Shown here: positions 37,401-46,291 of the stretch, piece by piece
How positions within the stretch are numbered: position 1 is the first letter of the stretch
How the letters are laid out: the number at the start of each line of letters is the position of its first letter
Source of the DNA: Scytonema sp. UIC 10036
GTDB lineage: Bacteria > Cyanobacteriota > Cyanobacteriia > Cyanobacteriales > Nostocaceae
NCBI RefSeq assembly: GCF_009725235.1
Contig: NZ_WJFC01000021.1
Span: 1-64,000 of the forward strand
Direction: 5' to 3'
Length of the DNA stretch: 64,000 bases
Made by a program: the position numbers and the translations under genes
The notes under the pieces: model-generated
Seen by the model: only the letters and a program-made list of their open reading frames with translations
Told to the model about the DNA's origin: nothing
Database searches by the model: none

Positions 37401-38033
37401 TCAGAAAAGATTATTACTCAAAGAAAACAAGAGTTACAATCTGCTCATTGTATTCATTTTTCTTGTCATGGTAAATTTAATCCTGAATCTCCCCTAGATT
37501 CCGCTTTATGTTTAGCAGATCCCGAAGGTAATTTAGGAGAATCAGCTAATCTAACCCTAGCCGAAGTATTTGAAAAACTTGACCTTAAACAGTGTCGTTT
37601 AGTCACCTTTTCTGCTTGTGAAAGTGGCATGACCGATCCTAACATTATCAGTGATGAATATATCGGTTTACCTAGTGGTTTTCTCTTTGCTGGTAGTTCT
37701 AGTGTTGTTAGTACCCTTTGGACAGTCGATCCTCTTGCAACTGCTTTATTTATGTCTAAGTTTTATCATAATTTGCAACGAATATCAAACCTAGAGCAAG
37801 GCAGTATTGCTATTACCTTAAATAAAACTCAAAAGTGGTTAAGAACTCTTACCAGTAAAGAATTAGCAAGAATTAAAAATAGTAGAAAATTTGAGCAACT
37901 CTTAGATAAAGTCTTTGAAAATAAGAGAGAGCGTCTGAAATTCAAAGACTTATTAGAATCTGCTGTAAAACGTCAACCTTATCCCTTTGAAAATCCCTAT
38001 TATTGGACAGGATTTATTGCTACAGGGGTTTAA
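34466..38033 (+). CDS. TPR-CHAT protease with a one-base frameshift
   Basis: The first frame (34466-36961, 831 aa) has a helical N-terminus, about ten 46-aa TPR-like repeats (RGDKADNLEQAI..YQEALKV) and further helices. It ends just as the CHAT domain begins. The CHAT core continues in another frame to 38033, with the catalytic His in CIHFSCHG, the catalytic Cys in TFSACESG and the end PYYWTGFIATG. Removing one A from the run at 36955-36957 joins SEL to SDTINNYLQLYY. This may be a mutation, a phase-variable switch or a sequence error. It ends one base before the convergent gene at 38035. Confidence 0.8.
34960..36250 (+). repeat. tandem 138-bp TPR-like coding repeats
   Basis: About ten 46-residue units encoded by 138-bp repeats with conserved DNA (GGGGATAAAGCTGATAATTT in most). 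The near identity of the central copies indicates recent expansion or conversion; array length may be strain-variable or hard to assemble. Confidence 0.8.
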
Positions 38034-38034
38034 G

Positions 38035-38451
38035 TTAAGAAGCGGTAGAATTTCGACAAAAATTATCCATTCCTTTCTCTGAAATATAAATAGCAACTGG
38101 AGTTGCTAATAGTCCGGCTACTCCGGGAGGACACATAAAACATCCGGCTATAATATCTGTTAAAGGAGGAATAATTGCAGGTAAATATTTTTCCCGTAAA
38201 GTTTCATACTTTGGTTGACAAATAGAATCACGACACTGTTTTAAAACAATCACAAACCAACGTAAATCAGCATTATCTTCTACTCCTTCAATTCCGTTAC
38301 GAGTAGCAAGAGATTCTGCCGCATCTGCTAAATCTCCATCCCATTCCTCAATTACATCTAAAGCAGCGATAGAATTAGGATAATCTGCTAATTGAGCGCG
38401 ATATTCGGCAATTTTTTCGGAACTAAGTTGAATTAAGTCGTTCATAAACAT
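38035..38451 (-). CDS. hypothetical protein (about 137 aa) next to TPR-CHAT
   Basis: The N-terminal 90 residues are helical and acidic. A hydrophobic stretch (AIIPPLTDIIAGCFMCPPGVAGLLATPVA cut here for length in the middle) follows at about 95-125, which could insert in a membrane. ATG 38451 or 38445 are both possible. It is convergent with the TPR-CHAT gene, with one base between the stops. The family is not recognised. Confidence 0.6.
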   Translation of the reverse strand: MFMNDLIQLSSEKIAEYRAQLADYPNSIAALDVIEEWDGDLADAAESLATRNGIEGVEDNADLRWFVIVLKQCRDSICQPKYETLREKYLPAIIPPLTDIIAGCFMCPPGVAGLLATPVAIYISEKGMDNFCRNSTAS

Positions 38452-38920
38452 AATCTTCTTTCTATGAACTAAGGGAGCGATAAAAATTTAGCACATCCTG
38501 TCCCCATATTGAGAAAATAGTAGGCTGTGCCAACTACATAGGCTGTTATTCTGGGCGCACTTTCCTCAATAATTAGCTTTCCAAATAAAATAAATGTCTC
38601 AAACGGCCAAAACTTTAATCCTCCCTCTGTATAAAACTCGTACCCTTAAAGCTGAGTAGTAGCAGGTGTTAACTATCATACTTAACAATACCAATCACCA
38701 ATGCATATCGAGCCATACTAGCAGTCATTACCCGGATTTCTCACAAAGATTTCAACGACTTGCCCAAAATGCTTATGCCACTTAGATTTGAGATAAAATA
38801 CCTTGTCAACGGACTGTCACAATTCACGCGCTCGTCTAAAACGCTCAAACTCTATGCAGGATAAAGGTTTTGGTAATAGCGATTGCACGCTTGTGAGAAA
38901 TGCGGGATTATAGGGTTTTC
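38452..38920. other. intergenic region with gene remnants
   Basis: About 470 bases without an intact gene. The only recognisable content is the caspase-like start remnant at 38669-38716 on the minus strand. The rest has no open frame of note. Confidence 0.5.
38669..38716 (-). pseudogene. 15-residue remnant of a caspase-like N-terminus
   Basis: Minus-strand ATG 38716 gives MARYALVIGIVKYDS and then a stop. This is the typical first strand of C14 caspase-like proteins (compare TRDALVVGINQYP at 7111). No catalytic part follows in any frame. The short match makes this tentative. Confidence 0.4.
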
Positions 38921-39304
38921 TCAAAATGTAATCCATACATCTTGTGTTTTATAAAATTCCCCATATTGCTCTAAGGTATATCCTCCTAATAATAATCCCA
39001 ACCAGACTTCTATCAAAGGCATTTTTAATGCTTTTTGCAAATCTAGCAGGCGAATACTTTGATTCTTAACCTGCTTTAAGTGTTGTGAGATCGCTCCTAT
39101 CCACTCCTCGACTTTTTCCTCATGTGCCAAATTTATAATCTCATCAGCCAGTTCTGTTTCCGTTAGTGTTTGCTCTGCCAAAAGTTCATCGACTACGTTA
39201 AGCAGCGTAGTTTTCTCCACTTCACCAACTGTTGAGCCATTTATGTGAAAGGATGATTGTTTCTTTCGGTTCAATGGATATGGCAATACTTTGGATTGCA
39301 GCAT
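38921..39304 (-). CDS. hypothetical protein (127 aa)
   Basis: A helical, acidic protein with a leucine-rich centre (TLLNVVDELLAEQTLTETEL) and a distinctive end (WLGLLLGGYTLEQYGEFY). The family is not recognised. The N-terminal residues (PYPLNRKKQSSF) come from a sequence that also occurs near 28707, so the true start may be further in. It lies close to the DUF4058 gene on the same strand. Confidence 0.55.
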   Translation of the reverse strand: MLQSKVLPYPLNRKKQSSFHINGSTVGEVEKTTLLNVVDELLAEQTLTETELADEIINLAHEEKVEEWIGAISQHLKQVKNQSIRLLDLQKALKMPLIEVWLGLLLGGYTLEQYGEFYKTQDVWITF

Positions 39305-39376
39305 CCATCACCGCTTTCTCCATGCTTTTGCTGTGCTTCAGATGAACTCAGTTTTGAGCAAAGCCGACATTTTTCA

Positions 39377-40189
39377 CTATCTGGACGCGCCATTTCCACC
39401 TCGAATCGGGGCTAATAATTCCTCAACCCACTGTTGGTTGGCTTGTGATAATTTAGGAGGTGGAATGGGTTGGCTGTAATCAATGCGATCGTTATACCCA
39501 GCCCGCTCGCACACCCCATCAACAATTGGCTGCAAATCAACGCTCAATTCTTCATCTTCTAACAAAAGCGGTAAAGGAAAACTGGGAATTGGTTCTGGTA
39601 GATTGAAGCCATATAAGTCAGCTTTGGGACGTTGTTCGCTTCGACTCACAACGATACGGTAGTCTGTTGGCTGTACTTTACCTAACATGGTCATCGGTGA
39701 GTGAGCGCGTAGTAAGTCAATTTCGATCAGATGCGAGAGGCTTCTTAAAACCCGCGCCCGTTTCTTTTCATAAGCGGTTCTACCCGAACCTTTTTGTTTA
39801 TTTTTGGGCGATAACACTTCAATGACGGTAATTACAGTATCGCTACCTATTTCTCGGACTTCCAAATACCGCTCTTTTACAGTTATGGGCATGGGTAGCG
39901 CTATTGACTGCGGACGCTTTTGAGTTAGGGTAAATCCTGTCTCTGGTTGAAGTTTCTCTCTGACTGGATGAGATGAACTGCTTTTAAGGACTGTAGCATC
40001 TGGAACTCCAACTAAAATCTCATCGCTCTCAGAGTCTTGGTAAGTGCGAGTTTCGACTTCAATGTAATACTTTGGGCGCAACTGAGGTGCAACTGTATCG
40101 GCGATTGCAACCAAAAGTCGAGTATGAAATGAAGACCAAAAAGCAGATTGTTCCAGATAGGGGTCCATTCCCGGAAATGGTGAGGGCAT
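39377..40189 (-). CDS. DUF4058 family protein
   Basis: The start MPSPFPGMDPYLE and the following YYIEVETRTY, LVGVPDATVL and YLEVRE...VITVIEVLSPKNK segments are the hallmark of DUF4058, a family of about 260-270 residues abundant in cyanobacteria. The conserved E-x-LSPKNK strand recalls nuclease-like folds, but activity is unproven. ATG 40189; length is normal for the family. Confidence 0.88.
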   Translation of the reverse strand: MPSPFPGMDPYLEQSAFWSSFHTRLLVAIADTVAPQLRPKYYIEVETRTYQDSESDEILVGVPDATVLKSSSSHPVREKLQPETGFTLTQKRPQSIALPMPITVKERYLEVREIGSDTVITVIEVLSPKNKQKGSGRTAYEKKRARVLRSLSHLIEIDLLRAHSPMTMLGKVQPTDYRIVVSRSEQRPKADLYGFNLPEPIPSFPLPLLLEDEELSVDLQPIVDGVCERAGYNDRIDYSQPIPPPKLSQANQQWVEELLAPIRGGNGASR

Positions 40190-40296
40190 TCGTCAAACTT
40201 CTATCCCACAAGCGTTTTTCACAGTATACCTTATTGTTGGTTGAATTTAGTCGGAGTTTAGTCGTAGAAAAGATATTGCCTACATATTTTATATAA

Positions 40297-40638
40297 ATGA
40301 AAGAACGCTTTTTACAGGAAGATGTGTCAGTTCGCTTAGGTGAATTGGCGGCTAATTTGGTACGAACAAAATCCCGGTGTCAAAATGTTGCAAATCGTGA
40401 TGTCGTTAATAGTCTTATTGAAGATAGTTTGTACTTAATTGAGTGGATTAATCTTGATGCAGATGTTCCTACAGAGACCCAATTAAGTTCTTTAAAAACA
40501 CAGCTACAATACTGGCAACAGAATTTATCAAATATTTGGGCAGACCCTACGAAGCGAACAAATCTTGCTTTTGAGATACGTAGGTCGGAACGGGTTCTGA
40601 ACATATCAGGTTTGTTAAACGAACCTGCTGCGTCTTAA
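40297..40638 (+). CDS. hypothetical protein (113 aa)
   Basis: A helical protein with a conserved-looking core (LGELAANLVRTKSRC, LIEDSLYLIEWI, LQYWQQNLSNIW). I recognise no family; the pattern of paired helices recalls small cyanobacterial companions of nucleases. ATG 40297, no clear ribosome-binding site, divergent from DUF4058. Confidence 0.6.
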   Translation: MKERFLQEDVSVRLGELAANLVRTKSRCQNVANRDVVNSLIEDSLYLIEWINLDADVPTETQLSSLKTQLQYWQQNLSNIWADPTKRTNLAFEIRRSERVLNISGLLNEPAAS

Positions 40639-40652
40639 CAGTACGATGCTTA

Positions 40653-40775
40653 CTAGGATCTGCTTACAAGGAGCTTTGCGGTAATGCTTTTAGGCTGTAG
40701 TTGACGGTTTATAAGCAGAGCGATCGCTTTGGGATCTCCCTGTTTCGCTAACTCTAGTAGATCTGGCTGAGTCAT
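40653..40775 (-). pseudogene. N-terminal fragment of a small cyanobacterial protein family
   Basis: Minus-strand ATG 40775 gives MTQPDLLELAKQGDPKAIA followed by LLINRQLQPKSITAKL and a stop after 40 residues. This is the usual beginning of a widespread cyanobacterial protein whose homologues are several times longer. The remainder is absent, so it is a truncated copy. Confidence 0.55.
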
Positions 40776-41049
40776 AAATGATACGCTGGTAAGCGATTGT
40801 AAGTATCATTTTTAGGGTTTCCAAATTTACAACCCCAAACACCGCTAAACTGGCGTACACCAAACAGGGTTAGATCTTGTTTGTTGTATAAACTAAAGCT
40901 AAATCATTTGTAGCTCCTGCTGCATCGCGATTTTAGCTTTACCGTGCCTGATGACTTTCATCTCTCGGATGCTGTTGACCTGTATGACAACCTGCATCAG
41001 AAGCAAACATTTGGATGTAATATAAAATATTATTGTCTCCACAAAAGTG

Positions 41050-41067
41050 GTACAATAGTACTTGTAC
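41050..41067. promoter_or_regulatory. palindrome upstream of the Panacea gene, candidate operator
   Basis: GTACAATAGTACTTGTAC is an inverted repeat with six-base arms (GTACAA/TTGTAC) and includes a possible -10 element TACAAT at 41051. It lies 15 bases before the ATG at 41082. Antitoxin genes often regulate themselves through such sites; this is inference. Confidence 0.4.
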
Positions 41068-41081
41068 ACTCTGGTGTATGT

Positions 41082-41639
41082 ATGACCATTCAATTTAATT
41101 TTCATCCAGAGAAGGCAGTAGAAGCAGCAGCCTTGTTCCTGAAACTTCATGGTAAACCCATGAACTATTTAGGTCTGCTTAAGTTATTGTATATGGCTGA
41201 CCGCATTGCTCTAGAACGTTTGGAGCAACCGATTAGTGGCGATCGCTATGTATCAATGGATCGTGGTCCCGTTCTTAGTGCTGTTTATGATTTAATTAAA
41301 GGGAACAAGGTGGATGGTGCTGAAGATGTATGGTCTAAATACATCTCTAGTCGTAGTAATTATGAAGTCTCCTTACTAAATGATCCTGGAGTTGACGAAC
41401 TCTGTGAAGATGAAATTGATATTATCAAACAGGTTTATCAAGAGAAGGGTCATTTTGACCGATTTGACTTAGTAGAAATAACTCACCTTTTCCCTGAATG
41501 GCAAAATCCTAATGGTAGTGCTATACCTATTTTTGTTGAAGATATTCTTCAAAAAGTAGGAAAAACAAACGATGAGATAGAAGAAATCCGCAAAGAGGCT
41601 GAGAGAGAAGCTTACTTAGATTTGGTTTTGAATGACTAA
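41082..41639 (+). CDS. Panacea-domain (SocA-like, DUF4065) antitoxin
   Basis: The 185-aa protein from ATG 41082 shows the Panacea domain: KLLYMADRIALER, GDRYVSMDRGPVLSAVYDLI, and the later LVEITHLFPEW helix. Panacea domains neutralise diverse toxins encoded beside them. A longer frame begins at 40944, but its first 46 residues do not match the family. The next gene overlaps by eight bases and is the candidate toxin. Confidence 0.82.
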   Translation: MTIQFNFHPEKAVEAAALFLKLHGKPMNYLGLLKLLYMADRIALERLEQPISGDRYVSMDRGPVLSAVYDLIKGNKVDGAEDVWSKYISSRSNYEVSLLNDPGVDELCEDEIDIIKQVYQEKGHFDRFDLVEITHLFPEWQNPNGSAIPIFVEDILQKVGKTNDEIEEIRKEAEREAYLDLVLND

Positions 41640-41862
41640 TTTTTGTGTAAATCTTGGAGATGCATTCCTGTTGGAGACTCCACCCAACGGAATGCATTTG
41701 TATATTGTTATAGCTCTTATAGATGAAGACAGCGACACTTACTTATTCCGCTCAACCATCGCATATTTGCTCCCCATAACTTCATTCACTCAACTTAGTG
41801 TTCCCGTTAGAAGGGGCGAAGTTAACATTTATTGCTACAGGAACGTACTCACTCTTTCATAA
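41632..41862 (+). CDS. candidate toxin partner of the Panacea antitoxin
   Basis: A 76-aa protein starting at ATG 41632, overlapping the antitoxin gene by eight bases. Residues 1-30 (LGDAFLLETPPNGMHLYIVI) look like a folded domain start found in such pairs. After residue 38 the sequence no longer looks like a conserved domain, so the gene may be truncated. Its end overlaps the convergent gene at 41835 by 28 bases. Confidence 0.5.
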   Translation: MTNFCVNLGDAFLLETPPNGMHLYIVIALIDEDSDTYLFRSTIAYLLPITSFTQLSVPVRRGEVNIYCYRNVLTLS

Positions 41863-42239
41863 GTAACAGGTTGAATCCCTAGTGTTTCCATGAGTTCTGA
41901 TAGGGAGACTTGACGAAGTTGAGCGAGGTTGGCGAGAGCTTCGAGGCGCTGGGCACCAAATTGTTCGATAGTATTGCTAAGTTGGATCAGGGTGTTGTAT
42001 TCAGCGTCCGTGAGAGTTTCGGCTTCTTTTTTTGCACGCAGTGTTTGGTACTGAGCGCGGAGTTCTGGGTCGATACCTTGGTTAATTTTGTGGAGCAGTT
42101 GAGCTTCTTCTAATGGAAGGACGTTTGCTTTGCGGTGGGCACGAAGGATGACAACCTGCTGAAGGAGCCGATCCAAATCTGAAGAGTTCAGTTGATTAGC
42201 TGCCTGGATGAGTTCGTCGAGGCTCATAAGGGCATCCAA
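41835..42239 (-). CDS. conserved cyanobacterial hypothetical protein (134 aa)
   Basis: A helical protein with the conserved features LDELIQAANQLN, DLDRLLQQVVILRA, LLHKINQGI and LRQVSLSELMETLGI. This family is common in cyanobacteria, often beside nuclease or toxin genes, and has no assigned function. ATG 42239 (a second at 42227). Confidence 0.7.
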   Translation of the reverse strand: MDALMSLDELIQAANQLNSSDLDRLLQQVVILRAHRKANVLPLEEAQLLHKINQGIDPELRAQYQTLRAKKEAETLTDAEYNTLIQLSNTIEQFGAQRLEALANLAQLRQVSLSELMETLGIQPVTYERVSTFL

Positions 42240-42307
42240 AAGATATTACGGAATTTTTTCCATTATAAACACAAACATAGCGTTCAATTTTTGCTTCTCT
42301 TTTTTTG

Positions 42308-43387
42308 TTAATCAAAATCTGCATATTGAGGAGGGCTAGCCCCAACCCGCTCGGTGATTCTGGGATACTTGCTCTCTAGAGCCTTGTGCGCGATGTTGGT
42401 TACATTAATCTGATGCCACCAATCATCACCAAAATCGAACCAGTAACCAAAAGCATCATCAATAGATAAACCGAGGGAACCAATTGTGGTGCTAGACACA
42501 TCCCCCGTAGGAGCTTCTGTCAAATCGGAACTGGAAAATGCTTGTTTCAAGCCATACCGTCTTGCATTTGGGTCTTGTGGTCCGCGACCTCCCACTTGAA
42601 ATTCGTACATATGCTCATCTTTGCGATCAAATGCCTTGAAGATAATTTTATGGAGGTCTTCCAGGGTATTGCTACCTTTAATCTCAATGGTTCGGGATAT
42701 CACTGGATTTTTGGCGATAAATTTCTCTGCAATCGGACCGTCAATTAAAAACACATCTAGTACATACAGGGCATCGGGAGAAGAGTTAACCGATTTATTT
42801 TGATGGGGTGATACTTGCTTTTTACTTTGATGAGATGATGCTTGTTCCTCATCAATATCTTCCGGTTTGCCATCAGCCGGAATATAAGGAATAAAACCCC
42901 GTGCGTATGCTTCTTCTTGTATTTCTCGGGGGACAGACCGGGCATCCAAGATAAATCCATCCACAGAAATCATCCAAGCCATAGGGTTTTTGTCCAACTT
43001 GCTTGGCAGACACCAATCAGGGTCCATCTGCCGCATATCCAGGATATCTCGTACCTGTTTTGATTTTGACTGCCCGGTACTGGGACTGACACCAAACCAA
43101 TCGTAGATTTCCTTGGCACTAACATGGGGTTTTTGTGAAGAGTCAAAGAGAAAATTGACCATACCAATAGCATGGGTAATGCCACAAGCCCAAGTCTTTT
43201 CCTTACCGCTTGCCAGGGGAGATGGTCTCTTCCGACACAAAGCTGCTGTCGCAAAGCGAATCAACTGGGCATATTCCGAGTTCAAATGTTGCTTGGCAAA
43301 ATCATCCGTTATCCCTACAATTGTATTGAACTTTGAAAGCATCGTATTGGGAACGTTTTCTGATTTCTTAGTTTTAGCCATACTCAT
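42308..43387 (-). CDS. plasmid pRiA4b ORF-3-like protein
   Basis: The C-terminal half (about residues 200-355) is a pRiA4b ORF-3-like domain: VFLIDGPI, RTIEIKGSNTLEDLHKIIF, HMYEFQVGG and FGYWFDFGDDWWHQI. The first half resembles the DUF6398-like region (WACGITHAIGMVNFLFD, WFGVSPSTGQSK) that precedes it in many bacteria. The start is probably ATG 43387 (MSMAKTKK) or 43381; the frame is open to 43501 with non-family residues. The gene is linked to mobile DNA, but function is unknown. Confidence 0.82.
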   Translation of the reverse strand: MSMAKTKKSENVPNTMLSKFNTIVGITDDFAKQHLNSEYAQLIRFATAALCRKRPSPLASGKEKTWACGITHAIGMVNFLFDSSQKPHVSAKEIYDWFGVSPSTGQSKSKQVRDILDMRQMDPDWCLPSKLDKNPMAWMISVDGFILDARSVPREIQEEAYARGFIPYIPADGKPEDIDEEQASSHQSKKQVSPHQNKSVNSSPDALYVLDVFLIDGPIAEKFIAKNPVISRTIEIKGSNTLEDLHKIIFKAFDRKDEHMYEFQVGGRGPQDPNARRYGLKQAFSSSDLTEAPTGDVSSTTIGSLGLSIDDAFGYWFDFGDDWWHQINVTNIAHKALESKYPRITERVGASPPQYADFD

Positions 43388-43551
43388 TACTCTGGTTTTG
43401 CTCACCGACTCTTCTGTGCTTTGCGATTGTAAACCATAGCCTGACCAAAAGTTAACACAATTCTCTTGGGTTACAGCCCGAAACATAACATTTTGTATCA
43501 AATCGCGTTTTTACTGCAAAAATACAAAATCGTTGGAGATCGCGCTCCATT

Positions 43552-43623
43552 GTGTATTACACAGTACTCCTTGAATTCATGTAATACACGGATTCTCTGG
43601 GCTGGGTTTACCATGTATTACAC
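43552..43623. promoter_or_regulatory. three near-palindromic TGTAWTACA boxes
   Basis: GTGTATTACAC (43552-43562), TGTAATACAC (43580-43589) and TGTATTACAC (43614-43623) occur within 72 bases. Each is a dyad of GTGTA/TACAC type. They lie between the minus-strand pRiA4b gene and the plus-strand eCIS ATPase gene. A repeated operator for a regulator is the simplest reading. Confidence 0.45.
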
Positions 43624-43715
43624 CGTATTCCTCTCTCTCTTTCAACTAGGAGCAAACGTACAGTTATTCACAAAGATATTTCTAGAATTTACAAAAAAGT
43701 TAAGGAGTTTTGAAA

Positions 43716-43735
43716 CTTAACTTTTCTGTATCGAC
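43716..43735 (+). promoter_or_regulatory. shared 20-bp box, copy 1 (before the eCIS ATPase)
   Basis: CTTAACTTTTCTGTATCGAC occurs without change here, at 47471-47490 and at 51612-51631, each time upstream of an eCIS gene. Exact conservation of 20 bases in three intergenic regions points to a control site, though shared ancestry by duplication is an alternative. Confidence 0.55.
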
Positions 43736-43764
43736 GGCAATGACTTAAATAAGTAAAAATATTC

Positions 43765-43782
43765 CTGAATTGTATAATTCAG
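43765..43782 (+). promoter_or_regulatory. palindrome containing TATAAT before the eCIS ATPase
   Basis: CTGAATTGTATAATTCAG has seven-base arms and contains a perfect TATAAT (43773-43778), a likely -10 element. Transcription would start within about ten bases of the ATG at 43792. The same palindrome with a five-base spacer is at 47520-47538. Confidence 0.5.
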
Positions 43783-43791
43783 AATTTGGCA

Positions 43792-45984
43792 ATGATACAG
43801 CTAGACAAGGCAATTCTGGAACAAAACAGACAGGTAGCGAACCAATCTAATAATAACGGTTCGCTGCCCATACTGGAATGGTTGGATAGTCTCTTGAAAC
43901 AGGTAATTAGCTCAAACGACACCAGCCACGAAATAGATGAGTCCAGGGTAAATCCTTACTCTGGGCTGTATATTGACCCGGTAAGTGTCAGTAAACTATT
44001 GGTGGGTGAAGCAGGAACACCAGCATTTTCTGTAGATACTCAAATTTTAGAAGTCCGTTTGCGAAAGGCTTTGCAGGCAGATATTTGCTGGCAGCAGTTG
44101 CAGGAATATTTTAACTTATCAGTCTTCGATATGGGTGTCATAGCGATCGCTATTGCACCCGATTTTGACTTGCGTTATGAGAAACTTTATGCGTATCTAC
44201 AAGATGATGTCACTCGCAAACGTCCCAGCATCGATTTGGTATTGAATCTGCTCTGTGCTAATGCTGTTGACAAACTGCAACGACACTCCCACTTTGCCCC
44301 CAATGCACCACCGATCCGTCATGGCTTACTGCATCTCATTGCAGATGGACACCAGACACAGCCTGCTTTTCTCAGCTATGCCTTGAAAGTGGACGAACAA
44401 GTCAGTCGCTTTTTACGACAACAACCAGGACTCGATCCCCAACTAGCTTGTCATTGCCAGTTAACTCAACCAAATGTCAGTTTGAGTAGTTTATTCTTAG
44501 AGCCAACAATTGAGCAAGGGTTACAAACAATTACCCACCACCTCAAATCCAAAAATCAGCCACTCAGTTTGTATTTCCAGGGAGAACCAGAATTAGGACA
44601 ACACAAAATAGCTGCTGCTATTGCTACAGAATTACATCGTCCGTTATTGAGCGCTAATTTAGCCCAGGTATTAACCTCAAAAACCAATACTTCTCAGTGG
44701 TTACAGCGTTTATGGCGAGAGGCAATATTTCAGGGAGCAGTGCTTTATCTAGAAGGATTGGACAGCTTAAAGCCTCAAGAACATCCAACAGCTTATGCTC
44801 AACTGTTGACCATACTATCATCCCAAACATTGCTCGCGATTTTATCAGGCGTGCAGCCGTGGGAAGGAACTAGTGACATTGAAATAATTACAGTTTCTTT
44901 GACAGTGCCTGATTTTCATCGAAGACGTGCTTGCTGGCAGTTTCACCTAAAGACAGCTCAAATTCCTCACTCTGATAGCGACTTAAATAACATTGCTGAC
45001 CGATTTCGCATCACAACAGAGCAAATTGGTCAAGCGATCGCAACTAGCCGCAACCAAGCTCTCTGGCAAGCAATACAACAACAAAGCCAAATCACAACCC
45101 CTGCGATCGCTGATGTGTTTGCCGCCGCCCGCACTCAGTCGGGTTTAGATTTAGGCTCGGTTGCTCGCAAGATTCAACCAAAGCATGGTTGGGACGACCT
45201 TATATTATCTTCCGAACCCTTAGCTCAACTCAAAGAACTGTGTAATCACGCTAAATATCACCATGTTGTATTCGAGCAGTGGGGCTTTGAACACAAACTG
45301 TCACTCGGTAAGGGATTAAATGCCCTATTTGGGGGTTTGCCAGGAACAGGGAAGACAATGGCAGCCGGAGTCATTGCCAGAGAACTACAACTCGAACTGT
45401 ATAAAATTGACCTATCGCAAGTTGTGAGTAAATATATTGGCGAAACCGAGAAAAATCTCGATCGGATCTTTACCGCCGCCGAAAATGCCAATGCTATTTT
45501 ATTGTTTGATGAAGCAGATGCCTTATTTGGCAAACGCTCGGAGGTAAAAGATGCTCGCGATCGCTACGCCAATTTAGAAGTTGCCTACTTACTCCAAAAG
45601 ATGGAAGAGTATGAAGGCATCACGATTTTGACTACAAATTTACGTCAAAACCTTGATGAAGCCTTTATCCGACGGATTCGCTTTATCATCAGTTTTCCCT
45701 TCCCTGAAGAAGAAGAACGCCTGCGAATTTGGCAAAAGATGTTTCCTACTGAGACACCTCTAGCAGCTGATGTTGATTTACCTCGTTTAGCCAAACAATT
45801 CAAACTAGCAGGGGGTAGCATTCGTAATATTGCCCTTGCGGCAGCGTTTTTAGCAGCTGATACAGGAGAAGCAATGCTCTCTGAAGGGAGCCACTCTGCG
45901 ATCGCAATGAAACATTTACTCCAAGCAACCAAGCGAGAGTTACAGAAAACAGGACGGTTAATCAACGAAGCTGAGTTTTTATGA
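43792..45984 (+). CDS. eCIS AAA+ ATPase (Afp15-like)
   Basis: A 730-aa protein. The N-terminal half contains a degenerate first AAA region (near residues 245-370, with LYFQGEPELGQHKIAAA lacking the lysine motif). The C-terminal AAA+ module has Walker A GGLPGTGKT (514-522), Walker B ILLFDEAD (Asp573, Glu574) and the second region of homology with RRIRF. It matches the ATPase found in every contractile injection cluster, needed for assembly or remodelling. ATG 43792 is preferred to TTG 43786, because the ATG and its first codons are conserved in a duplicate at 47548. First gene of the cluster. Confidence 0.9.
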   Translation: MIQLDKAILEQNRQVANQSNNNGSLPILEWLDSLLKQVISSNDTSHEIDESRVNPYSGLYIDPVSVSKLLVGEAGTPAFSVDTQILEVRLRKALQADICWQQLQEYFNLSVFDMGVIAIAIAPDFDLRYEKLYAYLQDDVTRKRPSIDLVLNLLCANAVDKLQRHSHFAPNAPPIRHGLLHLIADGHQTQPAFLSYALKVDEQVSRFLRQQPGLDPQLACHCQLTQPNVSLSSLFLEPTIEQGLQTITHHLKSKNQPLSLYFQGEPELGQHKIAAAIATELHRPLLSANLAQVLTSKTNTSQWLQRLWREAIFQGAVLYLEGLDSLKPQEHPTAYAQLLTILSSQTLLAILSGVQPWEGTSDIEIITVSLTVPDFHRRRACWQFHLKTAQIPHSDSDLNNIADRFRITTEQIGQAIATSRNQALWQAIQQQSQITTPAIADVFAAARTQSGLDLGSVARKIQPKHGWDDLILSSEPLAQLKELCNHAKYHHVVFEQWGFEHKLSLGKGLNALFGGLPGTGKTMAAGVIARELQLELYKIDLSQVVSKYIGETEKNLDRIFTAAENANAILLFDEADALFGKRSEVKDARDRYANLEVAYLLQKMEEYEGITILTTNLRQNLDEAFIRRIRFIISFPFPEEEERLRIWQKMFPTETPLAADVDLPRLAKQFKLAGGSIRNIALAAAFLAADTGEAMLSEGSHSAIAMKHLLQATKRELQKTGRLINEAEFL

Positions 45985-45989
45985 GGATT

Positions 45990-46291
45990 TGTCATTGGTC
46001 ATTGGTCATTAGTCATTAGTCATTTGTTATTAATTTTTTCTCGAAACTTATTGGGAGAGGTATAGTTAATTTACAGAAAAAATAATTAACCGCAGATGAA
46101 CGCAGACGGACGCAGATGAATTTGTACCTTAGCAGACTGGGAAAGGCTATAAACAATCTACATCTAAAATTAAACGAATACCAGTAGAGATAGTACGATA
46201 ATTATACTTTTTTTGTCATTAATGATTTGTCATTAATTTTTTCTTCCTTATCCCCAATCCAAAATCCAAAATCCAAAATCCAAAATCCCCA
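45990..46291. repeat. intergenic repeats: GTCATTG and CCAAAAT heptamers and a dispersed repeat
   Basis: Contains GTCATTG-type heptamers (45999-46025), the dispersed repeat AACCGCAGATGAACGCAGA (about 46084-46151; further copies at 54268 and 63698), and tandem CCAAAAT heptamers (46252-46289) that end just before the DUF4255 gene. No gene is present. Confidence 0.7.

Noticed and set aside
40944..41081. 46-residue N-terminal extension of the Panacea protein
   Set aside because: The residues do not match the domain, and the extension would cover the palindrome and putative promoter.
43388..43501. 38-residue N-terminal extension of the pRiA4b-like protein
   Set aside because: The extension lacks family features; ATG 43387 or 43381 fits the basic, polar start seen in relatives.
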